From Bradyrhizobiaceae bacterium (GTDB lineage: Bacteria; Pseudomonadota; Alphaproteobacteria; Rhizobiales; Xanthobacteraceae): DNA of 64,000 nt. This document shows positions 36,461 to 44,957 of the stretch, piece by piece. Positions within the stretch are counted from its first letter, which is position 1. Each line of letters begins with the position of its first letter. Position numbers and translations under genes: made by a program. Where the stretch lies: assembly GCA_020853885.1 (NCBI GenBank), contig JADYXZ010000009.1, forward strand, positions 62,001 through 126,000, given 5' to 3'. The notes under the pieces were generated by a model. That model was not told where the DNA came from and did no database searches. It worked only from the letters and a program-made list of their open reading frames with translations.

Positions 36461-37738
36461 ATGAAGCTCACTGATGCCGAAAAGGCGATGCTCGACGGCG
36501 CGCAGGGCAAAGCCAAGCAGAAGGCGATGGATCTTCTCGTGCGCTATGGCGAGGCGCTCGGCGCCGAGCGGCTCGTCGACGTGACGAACGTCGCCAGCAC
36601 CTTCAATGCCGGCTCGCCAGCAATGAAGCCCTATGCCGAGAAGGGCATGGATGCCGTCTTCTCCAAGTTCAATCTCGACAGCGACGAGGTGGTCGAGACG
36701 CCGCAGGTGGAGGTCTATACCTGCCAGCTCATCCACGGCATCGACACGCAGAACGCGCACGTCACCGGCGTCGCAGAGGAAGGGGTGAACCGGCAGAAGA
36801 CCGCGGAGCGCTTCTTCGGCGGACGCGGCGTTGCCATGTTCAACACCTGCACGCCCTATCAGGTCGGCAACGTGCCGGTGAAGGGCGAGCATTGCGCGTG
36901 GATGGAATCCTCGGCGGTCGTCTATTGCAACAGCGTGCTCGGCGCGCGGACGAACACCGAAGGCCGGGAAAGCACGGGTGCGGCGAGCATCACCGGCAAG
37001 ATCCCGTATTGGGGCTATCACGTCCCGGAGAACCGGCTCGGCACGCATCTCGTCGACGTCGAAGTGGACGTCGACAGCATGATGGACTGGGGCCTGCTCG
37101 GCTATTACGTCGGCGAGATCGTGGAGGAAGACATCCCGGTGCTCGCCGGCATCCGCAACGTGCCGAGCATGATCAAGCTCAAGCACTTCGGCGCGGCGTC
37201 GGCGTCGTCGGGCGGCGTCGAGATGTATCACATTCCCGGCGTCACGCCGGAGGCGGATACGGTCGAAGACGCGTTCGGATCGAGGAAGCCGCGCGAACGG
37301 TTCAAGTACGGCAAGGCGGAACGCAAGATCGCCTACGACAACCTCAATTCGTCCGCGAAGGACACGGCCGTCGATTTCGTCATGCTCGGCTGCCCGCACA
37401 ATACGGTCGAGCAGGTGTGGACGATCGCGCGGCTGCTCGACGGCAGGAAGCTGTCGCCGAACACGCAGCTCTGGGTGTTCACGCCGCGCGCGTTGCGCGA
37501 CGCCGCGGAGCTTGCCGGCTACGGCGACATGATCCGCAAGGCGGGCGGGCACCTGATGAGCGACACCTGTCCGGCGATCGGGCGGATCGTGCCCGAGGGC
37601 ACTAAAGTCGTCGCTACCGATTCAGCCAAGCAGGCGCACTATCTGCCGGCCATGCTGAAGACGCAGACCTGGTTCGGCACGGTCGAGGATTGCGTGAACG
37701 CGGCCCTCACCGGCCAATGGCGTGGAGGACTGTCATGA
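36461..37738 (+). CDS. Aconitase X catalytic (large) subunit
   Basis: 425 residues from ATG 36461 behind GAGGGGGAAC. The sequence matches AcnX_Cat (formerly DUF521): LTDAEKAMLDGAQGKAKQKA, FGGRGVAMFNTCTPYQVGNV, GEHCAWMESSAVVYCNSVLG, TNTEGRESTGAASITGKIPY and MLGCPHNTVEQVWTIARLL. Cysteines in these segments and in MSDTCPAIG are likely Fe-S ligands. Known AcnX enzymes are dehydratases, for example cis-3-hydroxy-L-proline dehydratase in bacteria and phosphomevalonate dehydratase in archaea. Here the large and swivel subunits are separate proteins, the type II arrangement. The stop overlaps the small-subunit start (ATGA). The substrate in this operon is unknown. Confidence 0.92.
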   Translation: MKLTDAEKAMLDGAQGKAKQKAMDLLVRYGEALGAERLVDVTNVASTFNAGSPAMKPYAEKGMDAVFSKFNLDSDEVVETPQVEVYTCQLIHGIDTQNAHVTGVAEEGVNRQKTAERFFGGRGVAMFNTCTPYQVGNVPVKGEHCAWMESSAVVYCNSVLGARTNTEGRESTGAASITGKIPYWGYHVPENRLGTHLVDVEVDVDSMMDWGLLGYYVGEIVEEDIPVLAGIRNVPSMIKLKHFGAASASSGGVEMYHIPGVTPEADTVEDAFGSRKPRERFKYGKAERKIAYDNLNSSAKDTAVDFVMLGCPHNTVEQVWTIARLLDGRKLSPNTQLWVFTPRALRDAAELAGYGDMIRKAGGHLMSDTCPAIGRIVPEGTKVVATDSAKQAHYLPAMLKTQTWFGTVEDCVNAALTGQWRGGLS

Positions 37739-38178
37739 GCAAGATCGTTCTGCGCGGCCGCAAGGTGGTGGGCGGCGTGGCCGAAGGCGAAGCCTTCGTC
37801 ACCCGGGACACGATCTCCGGCTGGGGCGGCATCGACTCGAACACGGGCACCATCATCGAGCGGCGGCACGAGAAAGCGGGCCAGAGCTTCAAGGACAAAA
37901 TCCTCGTGTTTCCCGGCGCCAAGGGCTCGTCCGGCTATTCGCACTTCTTCCATCTTGCGCGCGTCGCCGGGGCGTCGCCGAAGGCGATGCTGTTCAACAA
38001 GATGACGGCGAAGGCCGCGCTCGGCGCCGTGGTCACGCGCGCGCCGGCCATGACGGATTTCGACCGGGACCCGCTGTCGCTGATCGAAGACGGCGACTGG
38101 GTAAAGGTCGACGCCGACCAGGGCGTCGTCGAGATCACCAAGAAGGCCGGCAGCAAGCCGGCCACGCCCGCGGAATAG
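37735..38178 (+). CDS. Aconitase X swivel (small) subunit
   Basis: 147 residues from ATG 37735, which overlaps the large-subunit stop. It matches the AcnX swivel domain (formerly DUF126): VLRGRKVVGGVAEGEAFVTR, TISGWGGIDSNTGTIIERRH, ILVFPGAKGSSGYSHFFHLA (the GSS loop carries the expected catalytic serine) and LFNKMTAKAALGAVVTRAPA. It should assemble with the large subunit to close the dehydratase active site. The overlap implies one-to-one translation. Confidence 0.92.
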   Translation: MSKIVLRGRKVVGGVAEGEAFVTRDTISGWGGIDSNTGTIIERRHEKAGQSFKDKILVFPGAKGSSGYSHFFHLARVAGASPKAMLFNKMTAKAALGAVVTRAPAMTDFDRDPLSLIEDGDWVKVDADQGVVEITKKAGSKPATPAE

Positions 38179-38196
38179 CGGACGGCAGGAGGAACC

Positions 38197-39885
38197 ATGA
38201 AGAAGAAGCAGTTGCGGAGCAATTTCGAACCCGGCAGCACGCGCTGGGCGGGGCGGCGCGCACAATGGCGCGCGCTCGGCCTGACCGACGAGGACATGGA
38301 AAAGCCGAAGATCGCCGTGGTGAACACGTCGTCCGAGCTTTCGATCTGCTTCAGCCACGTCGACGGCATCGCCAAGGTGGTGAAGGACGCCGTCCGCGCG
38401 GCGGGCGGACTGCCGTTCGAAATCCGCACCATGGCGGTGAGCGATTTCATCACCAGTGCAGGACGCGCCGGCACCTTCCTGCTGCCGAGCCGGGACCTCA
38501 TCACCAACGACATCGAGGTGCAGGTCGAGGGCGCGCAGCTTGACGGGATGGTGCTCCTGTCGTCGTGCGACAAGACCCCGCCGGGCCACCTGATGGCGGC
38601 GGCGCGCATGAATATCCCGTCGATCTCGGTGCTGTGCGGCTACCAGAAGGCCGGCGAATACAAGGGCCATCACGTCGACATCGAGGACGTGTTCCTCGGC
38701 GCGGGGCATCACCTCGCCGGCGCGCTGAGCTTCGAGGACCTCAAGGGCATGGCGGACAACGCGATCCAGAGCCCCGGCGTCTGCGCCGGCATGGGTACGG
38801 CGAACTCCATGCATTCGGTGGTGGAGGCGCTCGGCATGGCGCTGCCGGGCGGCGCGCCGGTCGAGGCGAACAGCCCGAAGATGTTCGATTACGCCAAGCG
38901 CGCGGGCCAGCGCATCGTCGATATGGTGTGGGAAGACCTGAAGCCGCGCAACATCCTCACCAAGGGCGCGTTCATCAATGCGTCGGCCGTCGTGCTTGCG
39001 GTTTCCGGCTCGATCAACTGCATCAAGCACCTGCAGGCGATCGCGATGGAAGCGGGCACCGACGTCGACGTCTATAACCTGTTCGAGACGCTCGCCGACC
39101 GCATTCCGATCCTCAGCGCCGTGATGCCGATCGGCAAGCACACAATCGAGCAGTTCGAGGCAGCGGGCGGCGCACTCGGCGTGATGAAGCAGCTTGAGCC
39201 GCTGCTCGAGACGGCGGCATTGACGGTCACCGGCAAGACCGTCGCCGAGAACCTCGCCGGCGTGACCGTGGGCGACCCGGAAGTGATCCGCCCGCTCGAC
39301 CGGCCGTTCGCGACGAAGCCGGGGATCGTCATCCTGCGCGGCAATCTCGCGCCGGACGGCGCGATCGTGAAGATCGGCCTGCGCGGCGAGGGCCGGCCGC
39401 TGCAGTTCCGCGGGCCTGCCAAGGTGTACGAAGATTCGGCTGAGGCGGAAGCCGCGCTGAAGAAGGGCGAGATCAAGCGGGGCGACGCGGTGGTGCTGCG
39501 CGGCCAGGGCATCCACGGCGGGCCGGGCATGGGCGGCGCATCGCGGCTCGTGTTCCAGATCGACGGCGCGGGGCTCGGACCCGACGTTGCGGTGATCACC
39601 GACGGGCAGCTCTCGGGCCTCGTGAACAAGGGGCTCGTGCTCGGCGAGGTGGCGCCGGAGTCCGCGACCGGCGGGCCGCTCGCGCTCGTCCAGAACGGCG
39701 ACAGCATTTTCGTCGACGTGGAGAAAAAGGTGGCCACCCTCGAAGTGCCGGAGGCGGAACTCGCCGCGCGCGCGGCGCGGCTCAAGCCGTTCGCGATCAA
39801 GCACGACAGCGGCTGGCTGTCGATCTACGAGCGCACGGTGCGGCCGCTCCACGAAGGCGCGGTGCTCTTGCGCGACAAACAATAG
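38197..39885 (+). CDS. IlvD/Edd-family dehydratase (sugar-acid or dihydroxy-acid dehydratase)
   Basis: 562 residues from an ATG behind AGGAGGAACC. Family marks are VVNTSSELSICFSHVDGIAK, LLSSCDKTPPGHLMAAARMN (Fe-S cysteine), GVCAGMGTANSMHSVVEALG (second cysteine region), GIVILRGNLAPDGAIVKIGL and VITDGQLSGLVNKGLVLGEV. The family includes dihydroxy-acid dehydratase, phosphogluconate dehydratase and pentonate/hexonate dehydratases such as xylonate or galactonate dehydratase. Because it follows aconitase X and faces a uronate-oxidation operon, an aldonic or aldaric acid is the likely substrate rather than the branched-chain precursor. This is inference. The transcript runs into a palindromic repeat. 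Confidence 0.9.
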   Translation: MKKKQLRSNFEPGSTRWAGRRAQWRALGLTDEDMEKPKIAVVNTSSELSICFSHVDGIAKVVKDAVRAAGGLPFEIRTMAVSDFITSAGRAGTFLLPSRDLITNDIEVQVEGAQLDGMVLLSSCDKTPPGHLMAAARMNIPSISVLCGYQKAGEYKGHHVDIEDVFLGAGHHLAGALSFEDLKGMADNAIQSPGVCAGMGTANSMHSVVEALGMALPGGAPVEANSPKMFDYAKRAGQRIVDMVWEDLKPRNILTKGAFINASAVVLAVSGSINCIKHLQAIAMEAGTDVDVYNLFETLADRIPILSAVMPIGKHTIEQFEAAGGALGVMKQLEPLLETAALTVTGKTVAENLAGVTVGDPEVIRPLDRPFATKPGIVILRGNLAPDGAIVKIGLRGEGRPLQFRGPAKVYEDSAEAEAALKKGEIKRGDAVVLRGQGIHGGPGMGGASRLVFQIDGAGLGPDVAVITDGQLSGLVNKGLVLGEVAPESATGGPLALVQNGDSIFVDVEKKVATLEVPEAELAARAARLKPFAIKHDSGWLSIYERTVRPLHEGAVLLRDKQ

Positions 39886-39887
39886 GT

Positions 39888-39982
39888 GTCGTCCCGGCCG
39901 AGGCGCGAAAGCGCCGCGAGCCGGGACCGTCCAAGTTCTCGGGATGGCGGTCCCGGATCGCGCTTCGCGCGTCCGGGACGAC
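39888..39982. repeat. Composite palindromic repeat filling a convergent gap
   Basis: Outer arms GTCGTCCCGG (39888-39897) and CCGGGACGAC (39973-39982) are perfect inverted copies. Two inner stem-loops can form: GTCCCGG with CCGGGAC near 39891-39927, and GGTCCCGGA with TCCGGGAC near 39949-39979. It starts two bases after the dehydratase stop and ends two bases before the aldolase stop, so it probably serves both as terminator and as a repeat insertion. Confidence 0.75.
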
Positions 39983-39984
39983 GA

Positions 39985-40752
39985 TCAGCCCCTGAACTTC
40001 GCCACCAGCGCGTCGGCGCCGCGGGCAAGAATGCCGACATCGGCGCCGACCGCCACGAAGGTGGCGCCGAGCTTGAGCCAGCGCCGGGCAAGCTCCTCGC
40101 TCGCGGTGAGAATGCCGGGCGCCTTGCCGGCGCGGTCGATGCGGACGATCGCGTCGTCGATCACCGGCATCACCTGATCGTGCGACAGCTCGCCGAGATG
40201 GCCGAGCGAAGCGTGCAGGTCGGCGGGGCCGATGAAGATGCCGTCGACGCCGTCGACCGCGGCGATGGCTTCCAGGTTCTTCAATGCCTCGTCGGATTCG
40301 AGCTGCAGGAGCACGCAAATTTCCGCATCGGCATTGCGAAAGTAATTGCTGATGCGGCCGAAGCGCGTGGCGCGGGTCGAGCCGGCGACGCCGCGCAGGC
40401 CGAAGGCCGGATAGCGTGCGTAGCGAACCGCGTTCTTCGCCTCCTCCACGGTCGTTACCTGCGGAATGAGCAGGCTCTGCACCCCGGTGTCGAGGTAGCG
40501 CTTGATCGTCACCATGTCGTTCCAGGGCACCCGCACGACCGGCGTGGTCGCCGGATAGGCGGCGACCGCCTGCAACTGGCCAAGCACGGTCTCGATGTCG
40601 GCCGGCGTGTGCTCGGTGTCGAGCAGCACCCAGTCGAAGCCGGCGCCGGCGATCACTTCCGCCGTGTAATTGGAGGGGATGCTCGCCCACAGGCCGATCT
40701 GCGGCCTGCCCTCGCGCAGCACCTGCTTGAAGCGGTTCTTCGGATTTTCCAT
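39985..40752 (-). CDS. HpcH/HpaI-family aldolase (2-keto-3-deoxy-sugar-acid type)
   Basis: 255 residues from ATG 40752 with GAAGG seven bases upstream. A longer frame overlaps the amidohydrolase gene. Motifs are GLWASIPSNYTAEVIAGAGF, WVLLDTEHTPADIETVLGQL (catalytic His region), VVRVPWNDMVTIKRYLDTGV, QSLLIPQVTTVEEAKNAVRY, and GIFIGPADLHASLGHLGEL (metal and phosphate-loop region). HpaI/GarL-type class II aldolases split 2-keto-3-deoxy acids to pyruvate plus an aldehyde such as tartronate semialdehyde. As third gene behind uronate dehydrogenase and a lactone-active enzyme, it fits the last step of aldarate breakdown. Confidence 0.9.
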   Translation of the reverse strand: MENPKNRFKQVLREGRPQIGLWASIPSNYTAEVIAGAGFDWVLLDTEHTPADIETVLGQLQAVAAYPATTPVVRVPWNDMVTIKRYLDTGVQSLLIPQVTTVEEAKNAVRYARYPAFGLRGVAGSTRATRFGRISNYFRNADAEICVLLQLESDEALKNLEAIAAVDGVDGIFIGPADLHASLGHLGELSHDQVMPVIDDAIVRIDRAGKAPGILTASEELARRWLKLGATFVAVGADVGILARGADALVAKFRG

Positions 40753-40762
40753 TTCGCTGCCT

Positions 40763-41605
40763 TCAATAGCCGTAGAGACTGGCGGGGTTGTCGACGAGAA
40801 TCCTGTGACGCACTTTTTCATCGGGCGCCCAGTCGAGCAACAGGTCGAGGAGCGTGGCGTCGTCGGGCTTCTTGTCGGCGGGCGGCGTCGGATGCGGCCA
40901 GTTGGTCGCCCAGACCATGCGCTCCGGCGCGAGCCTGACCAGGACCTTGGCGAGCGCGCCGACATCGTCGTAATTGGGCGGGCCGGACTTCGAGACTTCG
41001 TAAGCTGCCGAGAGCTTGACCCAGGTGCGGCCGCTCTCGACAAGCCGCTGCAGCACGGCGAACGCCGGATGGTCGACCGGCACCGGCTCCAGGAACTTGC
41101 CGACGTGATCGATCACGAGCGTGCCCGGAAGCCGCGTCAGGACCGCCTCGCGCTCCGGCAGCGTGCGGCCGTCGAGCTGCAACTGCACGTGCCAGCCGAA
41201 ATTGCGGACCCGCGCCGCCATGGTCTCGAGAATCTCCCAAGGAAGCGCGCCGCCCGGCAGCATGAAGAAGCGGATGCCGCGAATGCCGAGCCTGGTCAGG
41301 CGCTGCAATTCCTCGTCGGTCGCCGACTGGTCGACGACGGCGACGCCGCGCGCGCCGGGCCCGATCGCGGCCATCGCTTCGAGCGTGCAGCGATTGTCGG
41401 TGCCGTAGGCGGTCGGCTGCACGACCACGGTGCGCTCGATGCCGAGCCGCTTGCATACGGCGAGATAGTCCGGCACCAGCGCGTCGCCGTGCACGATCTT
41501 CGCCGTCGGCGCCAGCGGAAAGCGGCGGTCGTAGATATGCATGTGCGTATCGCAGGTGCCCGGCGGCGCCTTGAGGCGCGGCAATGCTCCGCTCTCCGAT
41601 GCCAT
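40763..41605 (-). CDS. Amidohydrolase (COG3618) family lactone isomerase/lactonase
   Basis: 280 residues from ATG 41605 behind GAGGGAGAG. A TTG seven codons upstream is inferior. The TIM-barrel metal-hydrolase fold shows THMHIYDRRFPL near residue 20 (HxH pair), VVVQPTAYGTDNRCTLEAMA, GIRGIRFFMLPGGALPWEIL, LVIDHVGKFLEPVPVDHPAF and MVWATNWPHPTPPADKK. The family includes 2-pyrone-4,6-dicarboxylate lactonase (LigI) and the Agrobacterium D-galactarolactone isomerase (GLI). Directly behind a uronate dehydrogenase, action on an aldarolactone is the best guess. It ends ten bases before the aldolase start. Confidence 0.87.
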   Translation of the reverse strand: MASESGALPRLKAPPGTCDTHMHIYDRRFPLAPTAKIVHGDALVPDYLAVCKRLGIERTVVVQPTAYGTDNRCTLEAMAAIGPGARGVAVVDQSATDEELQRLTRLGIRGIRFFMLPGGALPWEILETMAARVRNFGWHVQLQLDGRTLPEREAVLTRLPGTLVIDHVGKFLEPVPVDHPAFAVLQRLVESGRTWVKLSAAYEVSKSGPPNYDDVGALAKVLVRLAPERMVWATNWPHPTPPADKKPDDATLLDLLLDWAPDEKVRHRILVDNPASLYGY

Positions 41606-41622
41606 GGCTCTCCCTCGCCTGT

Positions 41623-42435
41623 TCAATACGGCGCGCGCTCGATGCCGCCGTCGAACTCCTGACTGCAGAACGGGCCGCCCTCATACCATTCGCCGACCGG
41701 ATCGGCCGGCAGCTTCGCCTGCGCGGCGAGCGCCGCGTCGCGGTGATCCTCGGCGCAGCCGGCCGGCCGGTAGCCGTAGCGGAACGCGGCGGCGTTGTCC
41801 CAGAAGGCGCGCTCGTTGTCGGAGGCGCCGAAGAAAATCTCGTAGCGAAGGTCGGGATGCTCGAGGCCGATGCGGACCAGTTGCATGAGGTCCTCGGGCT
41901 TGAGCCAGATGGCGAGCCGGCGGCGGTCGGCCGGCGCGTCGTCGACGTTGCCGATGCGGATGCAGGTCACGCGCAGGCCGTGCTTGAACGCATAGAGCGC
42001 GCCCAGCGCCTCGCCGAACGCCTTGCTCAGGCCGTAGCGGGTGTCGGGGCGCACGGGCTCATGCGTGCCGATCCTGCGGCGGCGCGGATAGAAGCCGACC
42101 ACGTGATTGGAGGAAGCAAAGACCACCCGCTCGACCCGCTTGCGGCGGGCGGCCTCGAACAAATTGTAGCAGCCGACGATGTTCGCGTTGAGGATCGTCT
42201 CCCACGGCCCCTCCACCGAGAAGCCGCCGAGGTGGACGATCCCCTGCACGCCTTCCACCGCCTTCTCCACCGCCTGCAGGTCGGCGAGATCGGCGGCGAC
42301 GAACTCTTCGTCGCGGGCGAGATCGGCCGGCGGACGAAGGTCGCTCCAGCGAATGCGCGGATAGACGCCCTTCAGGAGCTTCCGCAGACGCGTTCCGATG
42401 CCGCCGGCAGCGCCCGTCACCAATATCGTCTGCAT
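41623..42435 (-). CDS. udh: Uronate dehydrogenase (NAD-dependent, SDR-type)
   Basis: 270 residues. The N-terminal ILVTGAAGGIGTRLRKLL is the Rossmann glycine motif. The segments GIVHLGGFSVEGPWETILNA, IVGCYNLFEAARRKRV, VVFASSNHVVGFYPRRRRIG and RPDTRYGLSKAFGEALGALY (catalytic Tyr-x3-Lys) correspond closely to what I recall of Agrobacterium Udh. The reaction is oxidation of D-galacturonate or D-glucuronate to the aldarolactone with NAD. It is followed 17 bp later by the lactone-active amidohydrolase and then the aldolase, a coherent oxidative uronate pathway. The GntR gene upstream is on the same strand and probably regulates it. Confidence 0.88.
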   Translation of the reverse strand: MQTILVTGAAGGIGTRLRKLLKGVYPRIRWSDLRPPADLARDEEFVAADLADLQAVEKAVEGVQGIVHLGGFSVEGPWETILNANIVGCYNLFEAARRKRVERVVFASSNHVVGFYPRRRRIGTHEPVRPDTRYGLSKAFGEALGALYAFKHGLRVTCIRIGNVDDAPADRRRLAIWLKPEDLMQLVRIGLEHPDLRYEIFFGASDNERAFWDNAAAFRYGYRPAGCAEDHRDAALAAQAKLPADPVGEWYEGGPFCSQEFDGGIERAPY

Positions 42436-42473
42436 GACTTCCCGCCCACCGAAAATGATTTGATGCCGCGCGG

Positions 42474-43238
42474 CTAGGTGCGGCCAAGTTTCTCCGCAAG
42501 CTTGCGATAGCGCTTGCGGCTGTTGAGGAGATGCTTGCGCATGGCGGCGCGCGCCCGCGTAACCTCACGCGCGCGGATCGCCTGATAAATCTCGCGATGT
42601 TCCTGCTGCAGCCGCTCGAGATAGGCGCGGCGGTTTTCGGCGGTGCCCGCCTCGGCGCGGATCGTCTGCCGCGGAATGATGAAGCGCCCGAGAAAGTCGA
42701 GAAAGCGCAGGAACTGCGGATTGTTCGTCGCCTCCGCGATGCTGCGGTGAAACGCAAAATCCTGCTCAATCGCGTCTTCGCCGCGCTTGACCGCGCCCTC
42801 GATCGCGGCGAGCGCCTCGCCGATCCTGCGGATCGCCTCGGAGGTCGCCCGCTCGGCGGCAAGACCCGCTGCCTCGATCTCGATGCCGGTGCGCAGCTCC
42901 GCGACCTCAAGGACTTCGCGCAGCGAGCGCTCGTCGTCGAGGTCGAGACGAAACGGACGCGCCGCCCCGTCGGCAACAATCGTACCCACACCCTGGCGCG
43001 TGATCACCAACCCTTCCGCCCGCAAGGCGGCAACGGCCTCGCGCACCACGGTACGGCTCACGCCGGTCGCGGCGATCATCTCCTGCTCGGTGGGCAGCCG
43101 CGATCCGGGCGCCAGCTTGCCGGCGGTGATGTCGGCGGTAAGCCGGCGGACGAGCTCGGCGGTCAGGCTGCGCGGCGCCGTCAACGGGCCGATCGCGCTC
43201 CCTTCCCCCGCTCGTTCTTTGGTTGCAGTCCGCGACAT
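42474..43238 (-). CDS. GntR-family transcriptional regulator (FadR subfamily)
   Basis: 254 residues from ATG 43238; a frame to 43280 is possible but reaches into the putative operator. The winged helix is LTAELVRRLTADITAGKLAP, EQEMIAATGVSRTVVREAVA and GLVITRQGVGTIVADGA. The FCD effector domain shows LREVLEVAELRTGIEIEAAG, DFAFHRSIAEATNNPQFLRF and the metal His positions near the end. It heads the udh operon and diverges from the DctPQM transporter genes, so it most likely represses both until a sugar acid binds. Confidence 0.92.
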   Translation of the reverse strand: MSRTATKERAGEGSAIGPLTAPRSLTAELVRRLTADITAGKLAPGSRLPTEQEMIAATGVSRTVVREAVAALRAEGLVITRQGVGTIVADGAARPFRLDLDDERSLREVLEVAELRTGIEIEAAGLAAERATSEAIRRIGEALAAIEGAVKRGEDAIEQDFAFHRSIAEATNNPQFLRFLDFLGRFIIPRQTIRAEAGTAENRRAYLERLQQEHREIYQAIRAREVTRARAAMRKHLLNSRKRYRKLAEKLGRT

Positions 43239-43255
43239 CCCGCTTTCCGTCAGGT

Positions 43256-43266
43256 CATAGTATGAT
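43256..43266. promoter_or_regulatory. Candidate operator between GntR and DctP
   Basis: CATA-G-TATG (43256-43264) is a small palindrome in an AT-rich island, overlapped by a TATGAT (43261-43266) that could be a -10 element for the transporter genes. The -35 is unclear. Confidence 0.3.
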
Positions 43267-43356
43267 ATGATGGCTAGCACGCGCCCGGGGACGGATCAAC
43301 AACAAGCGCGGAATCCACCGCATCGCTCGCGCGGCGCCATCCAGGGAGGATTCTCG

Positions 43357-44355
43357 ATGAACAGGCGTGAACTACTCGTCGGCGGCGCCGTGGCGGCGCT
43401 TGCCGTAACCGGCAGCTATCGCAGCGGGGCGCTCGCACAACAGAAGCTCGTCCTCAAGGCAAGCGACGTGCATCCGCTCGGCTATCCGACCGTGGAAGCG
43501 GTCGTGCGCATGGGCAAGAAGCTCGAGACGGCGACCAACGGCCGGCTCAGCATCCAGGTGTACCCGTCGATGCAGCTCGGCGGCGAAAAGGAGTCGATCG
43601 AACAGGCGCAGGTCGGCGCGCTCGCGTTCGCCCGCATCAGCGTCGGGCCGATGGGCCCGGTCGTGCCGGAGCTCAACGTCTTCAACCTGCCGTTCATGTT
43701 CCGCGATACCGCGCACATGGAAAAGGTGATCGACGGCGAGATCGGCAGCGAAATGCTGAAGAAGCTCTCCGACAACCCGACGGCGGGCCTGATCGGGCTG
43801 TGCTGGATGAATGCCGGCACGCGCAACGTCTACAACAGCAAGCGGCCGATCAAGTCGATCGACGACCTGAAGGGCCTGAAGATCCGCATGATGGGCAACC
43901 CCGTGTTCGTCGACAGTATGAACGCGCTCGGCGGAAACGGCGTCGCCATGGGCTACGACCAGCTCATCAATGCGCTGCAGACCGGCGTCGTGGACGGCGC
44001 GGAAAACAACTATCCGAGCTACGCGAGCGGCCAGCACTACCGCTATGCGAAGTATTATTCGCTCACCGAGCACCTGATGATTCCCGAGATCCTCGTGTTC
44101 TCGAAGCGGGTGTGGGATTCGCTGTCGAAGGAGGATCAGGCGCTGATCGCCAAGCTGTCGAAAGAGGCGCAGCAGGAACAGCGCAAGCTCTGGTACGAGG
44201 CGGAAGAAAAATCGATCCAGCAGATCAGGGACGCCGGCGTCGAGATCGTCAAGATCGCCGACAAGCAGCCGTTCCAGGCGGCGGTGAAGCCGGTCTGGGA
44301 CAAGTACGGCGGGCAGCACGCCGCGCTGATCCAGCGCATCCAGGCGGTGAAGTAG
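43357..44355 (+). CDS. dctP: TRAP transporter solute-binding protein DctP
   Basis: 332 residues from ATG 43357 behind AGGGAGGA. The N-terminus MNRRELLVGGAVAALAV is a signal peptide with a twin-arginine look. The mature part shows LKASDVHPLGYPTVEAVVRM, GRLSIQVYPSMQLGGEKESI, LKGLKIRMMGNPVFVDSMNA (conserved Arg that clamps the carboxylate) and GYDQLINALQTGVVDGAENN. DctP proteins bind C4-dicarboxylates, uronates or other acid sugars in the periplasm. The gene context, with uronate dehydrogenase across the intergenic region, points to a hexuronate or aldarate. Genes for DctQ and DctM follow. Confidence 0.95.
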   Translation: MNRRELLVGGAVAALAVTGSYRSGALAQQKLVLKASDVHPLGYPTVEAVVRMGKKLETATNGRLSIQVYPSMQLGGEKESIEQAQVGALAFARISVGPMGPVVPELNVFNLPFMFRDTAHMEKVIDGEIGSEMLKKLSDNPTAGLIGLCWMNAGTRNVYNSKRPIKSIDDLKGLKIRMMGNPVFVDSMNALGGNGVAMGYDQLINALQTGVVDGAENNYPSYASGQHYRYAKYYSLTEHLMIPEILVFSKRVWDSLSKEDQALIAKLSKEAQQEQRKLWYEAEEKSIQQIRDAGVEIVKIADKQPFQAAVKPVWDKYGGQHAALIQRIQAVK

Positions 44356-44374
44356 TCCATCCCCGAGCCCGGAA

Positions 44375-44401
44375 AGGCCGGTAGAGAATCCCTGCCGGCC
44401 T
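44375..44401 (+). terminator. Intercistronic hairpin between dctP and dctQ
   Basis: AGGCCGG (44375-44381) and CCGGCCT (44395-44401) form a 7-bp stem with no T-tract. It may stabilise the dctP message or partly attenuate transcription so that the binding protein is made in excess. Confidence 0.5.
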
Positions 44402-44423
44402 CTCCCTGTCGGTCAACGCACGC

Positions 44424-44939
44424 ATGAAACAGCATTACATCCGCGCGATGAACGGCCTGCACGGGCTGTGCATGACGATCGCGGGAATCTGCCTCGTCGT
44501 CATCACGCTCATCATCCCGTGGGGCGTTTTCACCCGCTACGTGCTGAACAGCGCCGCCTCGTGGCCCGAGCCGATGGCGGTGCTGCTGATGGTCTGGTTC
44601 TCGTTCATGTCCGCCGCGGTCTGCTACCGGGAGGATCTGCACATCAGCATCGGCCTCCTGCCGGCCGCGCTCACCGGCACTCGGCGCGTGCTGCTTGGGC
44701 TGGTGGTCGAGGCGGCCATGATCGGCATCAGCCTGTTCATGCTCTATTACGGGACGCGGCTGGTGACGGTGACGTGGCATCAGGTCATCGCCGATTTCCC
44801 CATCGTCTCGACCGGCGTCGCCTATCTGCCGGTGCCGATCGGCGGCGCGGTCGTCGTCCTGTTCGTGATCGAACGCGTCTGGACCGGCGCTTTCTTCCGG
44901 CCGCCCGACGGAGCGAGCGTGACCACGGCACTCGAATAG
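44424..44939 (+). CDS. dctQ: TRAP transporter small permease DctQ
   Basis: 171 residues with four membrane helices: MTIAGICLVVITLIIPWGVF, AVLLMVWFSFMSAAVCYRED, LVVEAAMIGISLFMLYYGTR and the last around LPVPIGGAVVVLFVIERVW. FTRYVLNSAASWPEPMAVLL is the conserved DctQ segment. It bridges DctP and DctM. The gene starts 68 bp after dctP, past the hairpin, and is 18 bp before dctM. Confidence 0.93.
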   Translation: MKQHYIRAMNGLHGLCMTIAGICLVVITLIIPWGVFTRYVLNSAASWPEPMAVLLMVWFSFMSAAVCYREDLHISIGLLPAALTGTRRVLLGLVVEAAMIGISLFMLYYGTRLVTVTWHQVIADFPIVSTGVAYLPVPIGGAVVVLFVIERVWTGAFFRPPDGASVTTALE

Positions 44940-44957
44940 CGGACGTCGGACGACGCG

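Noticed and set aside
37639-39882. Long minus-strand open frame (747 codons) opposite AcnX and the IlvD/Edd gene
   Set aside because: It mirrors well-supported genes on the plus strand, is rich in Arg/His/Ala as GC-rich antisense frames are, and shows no domain.
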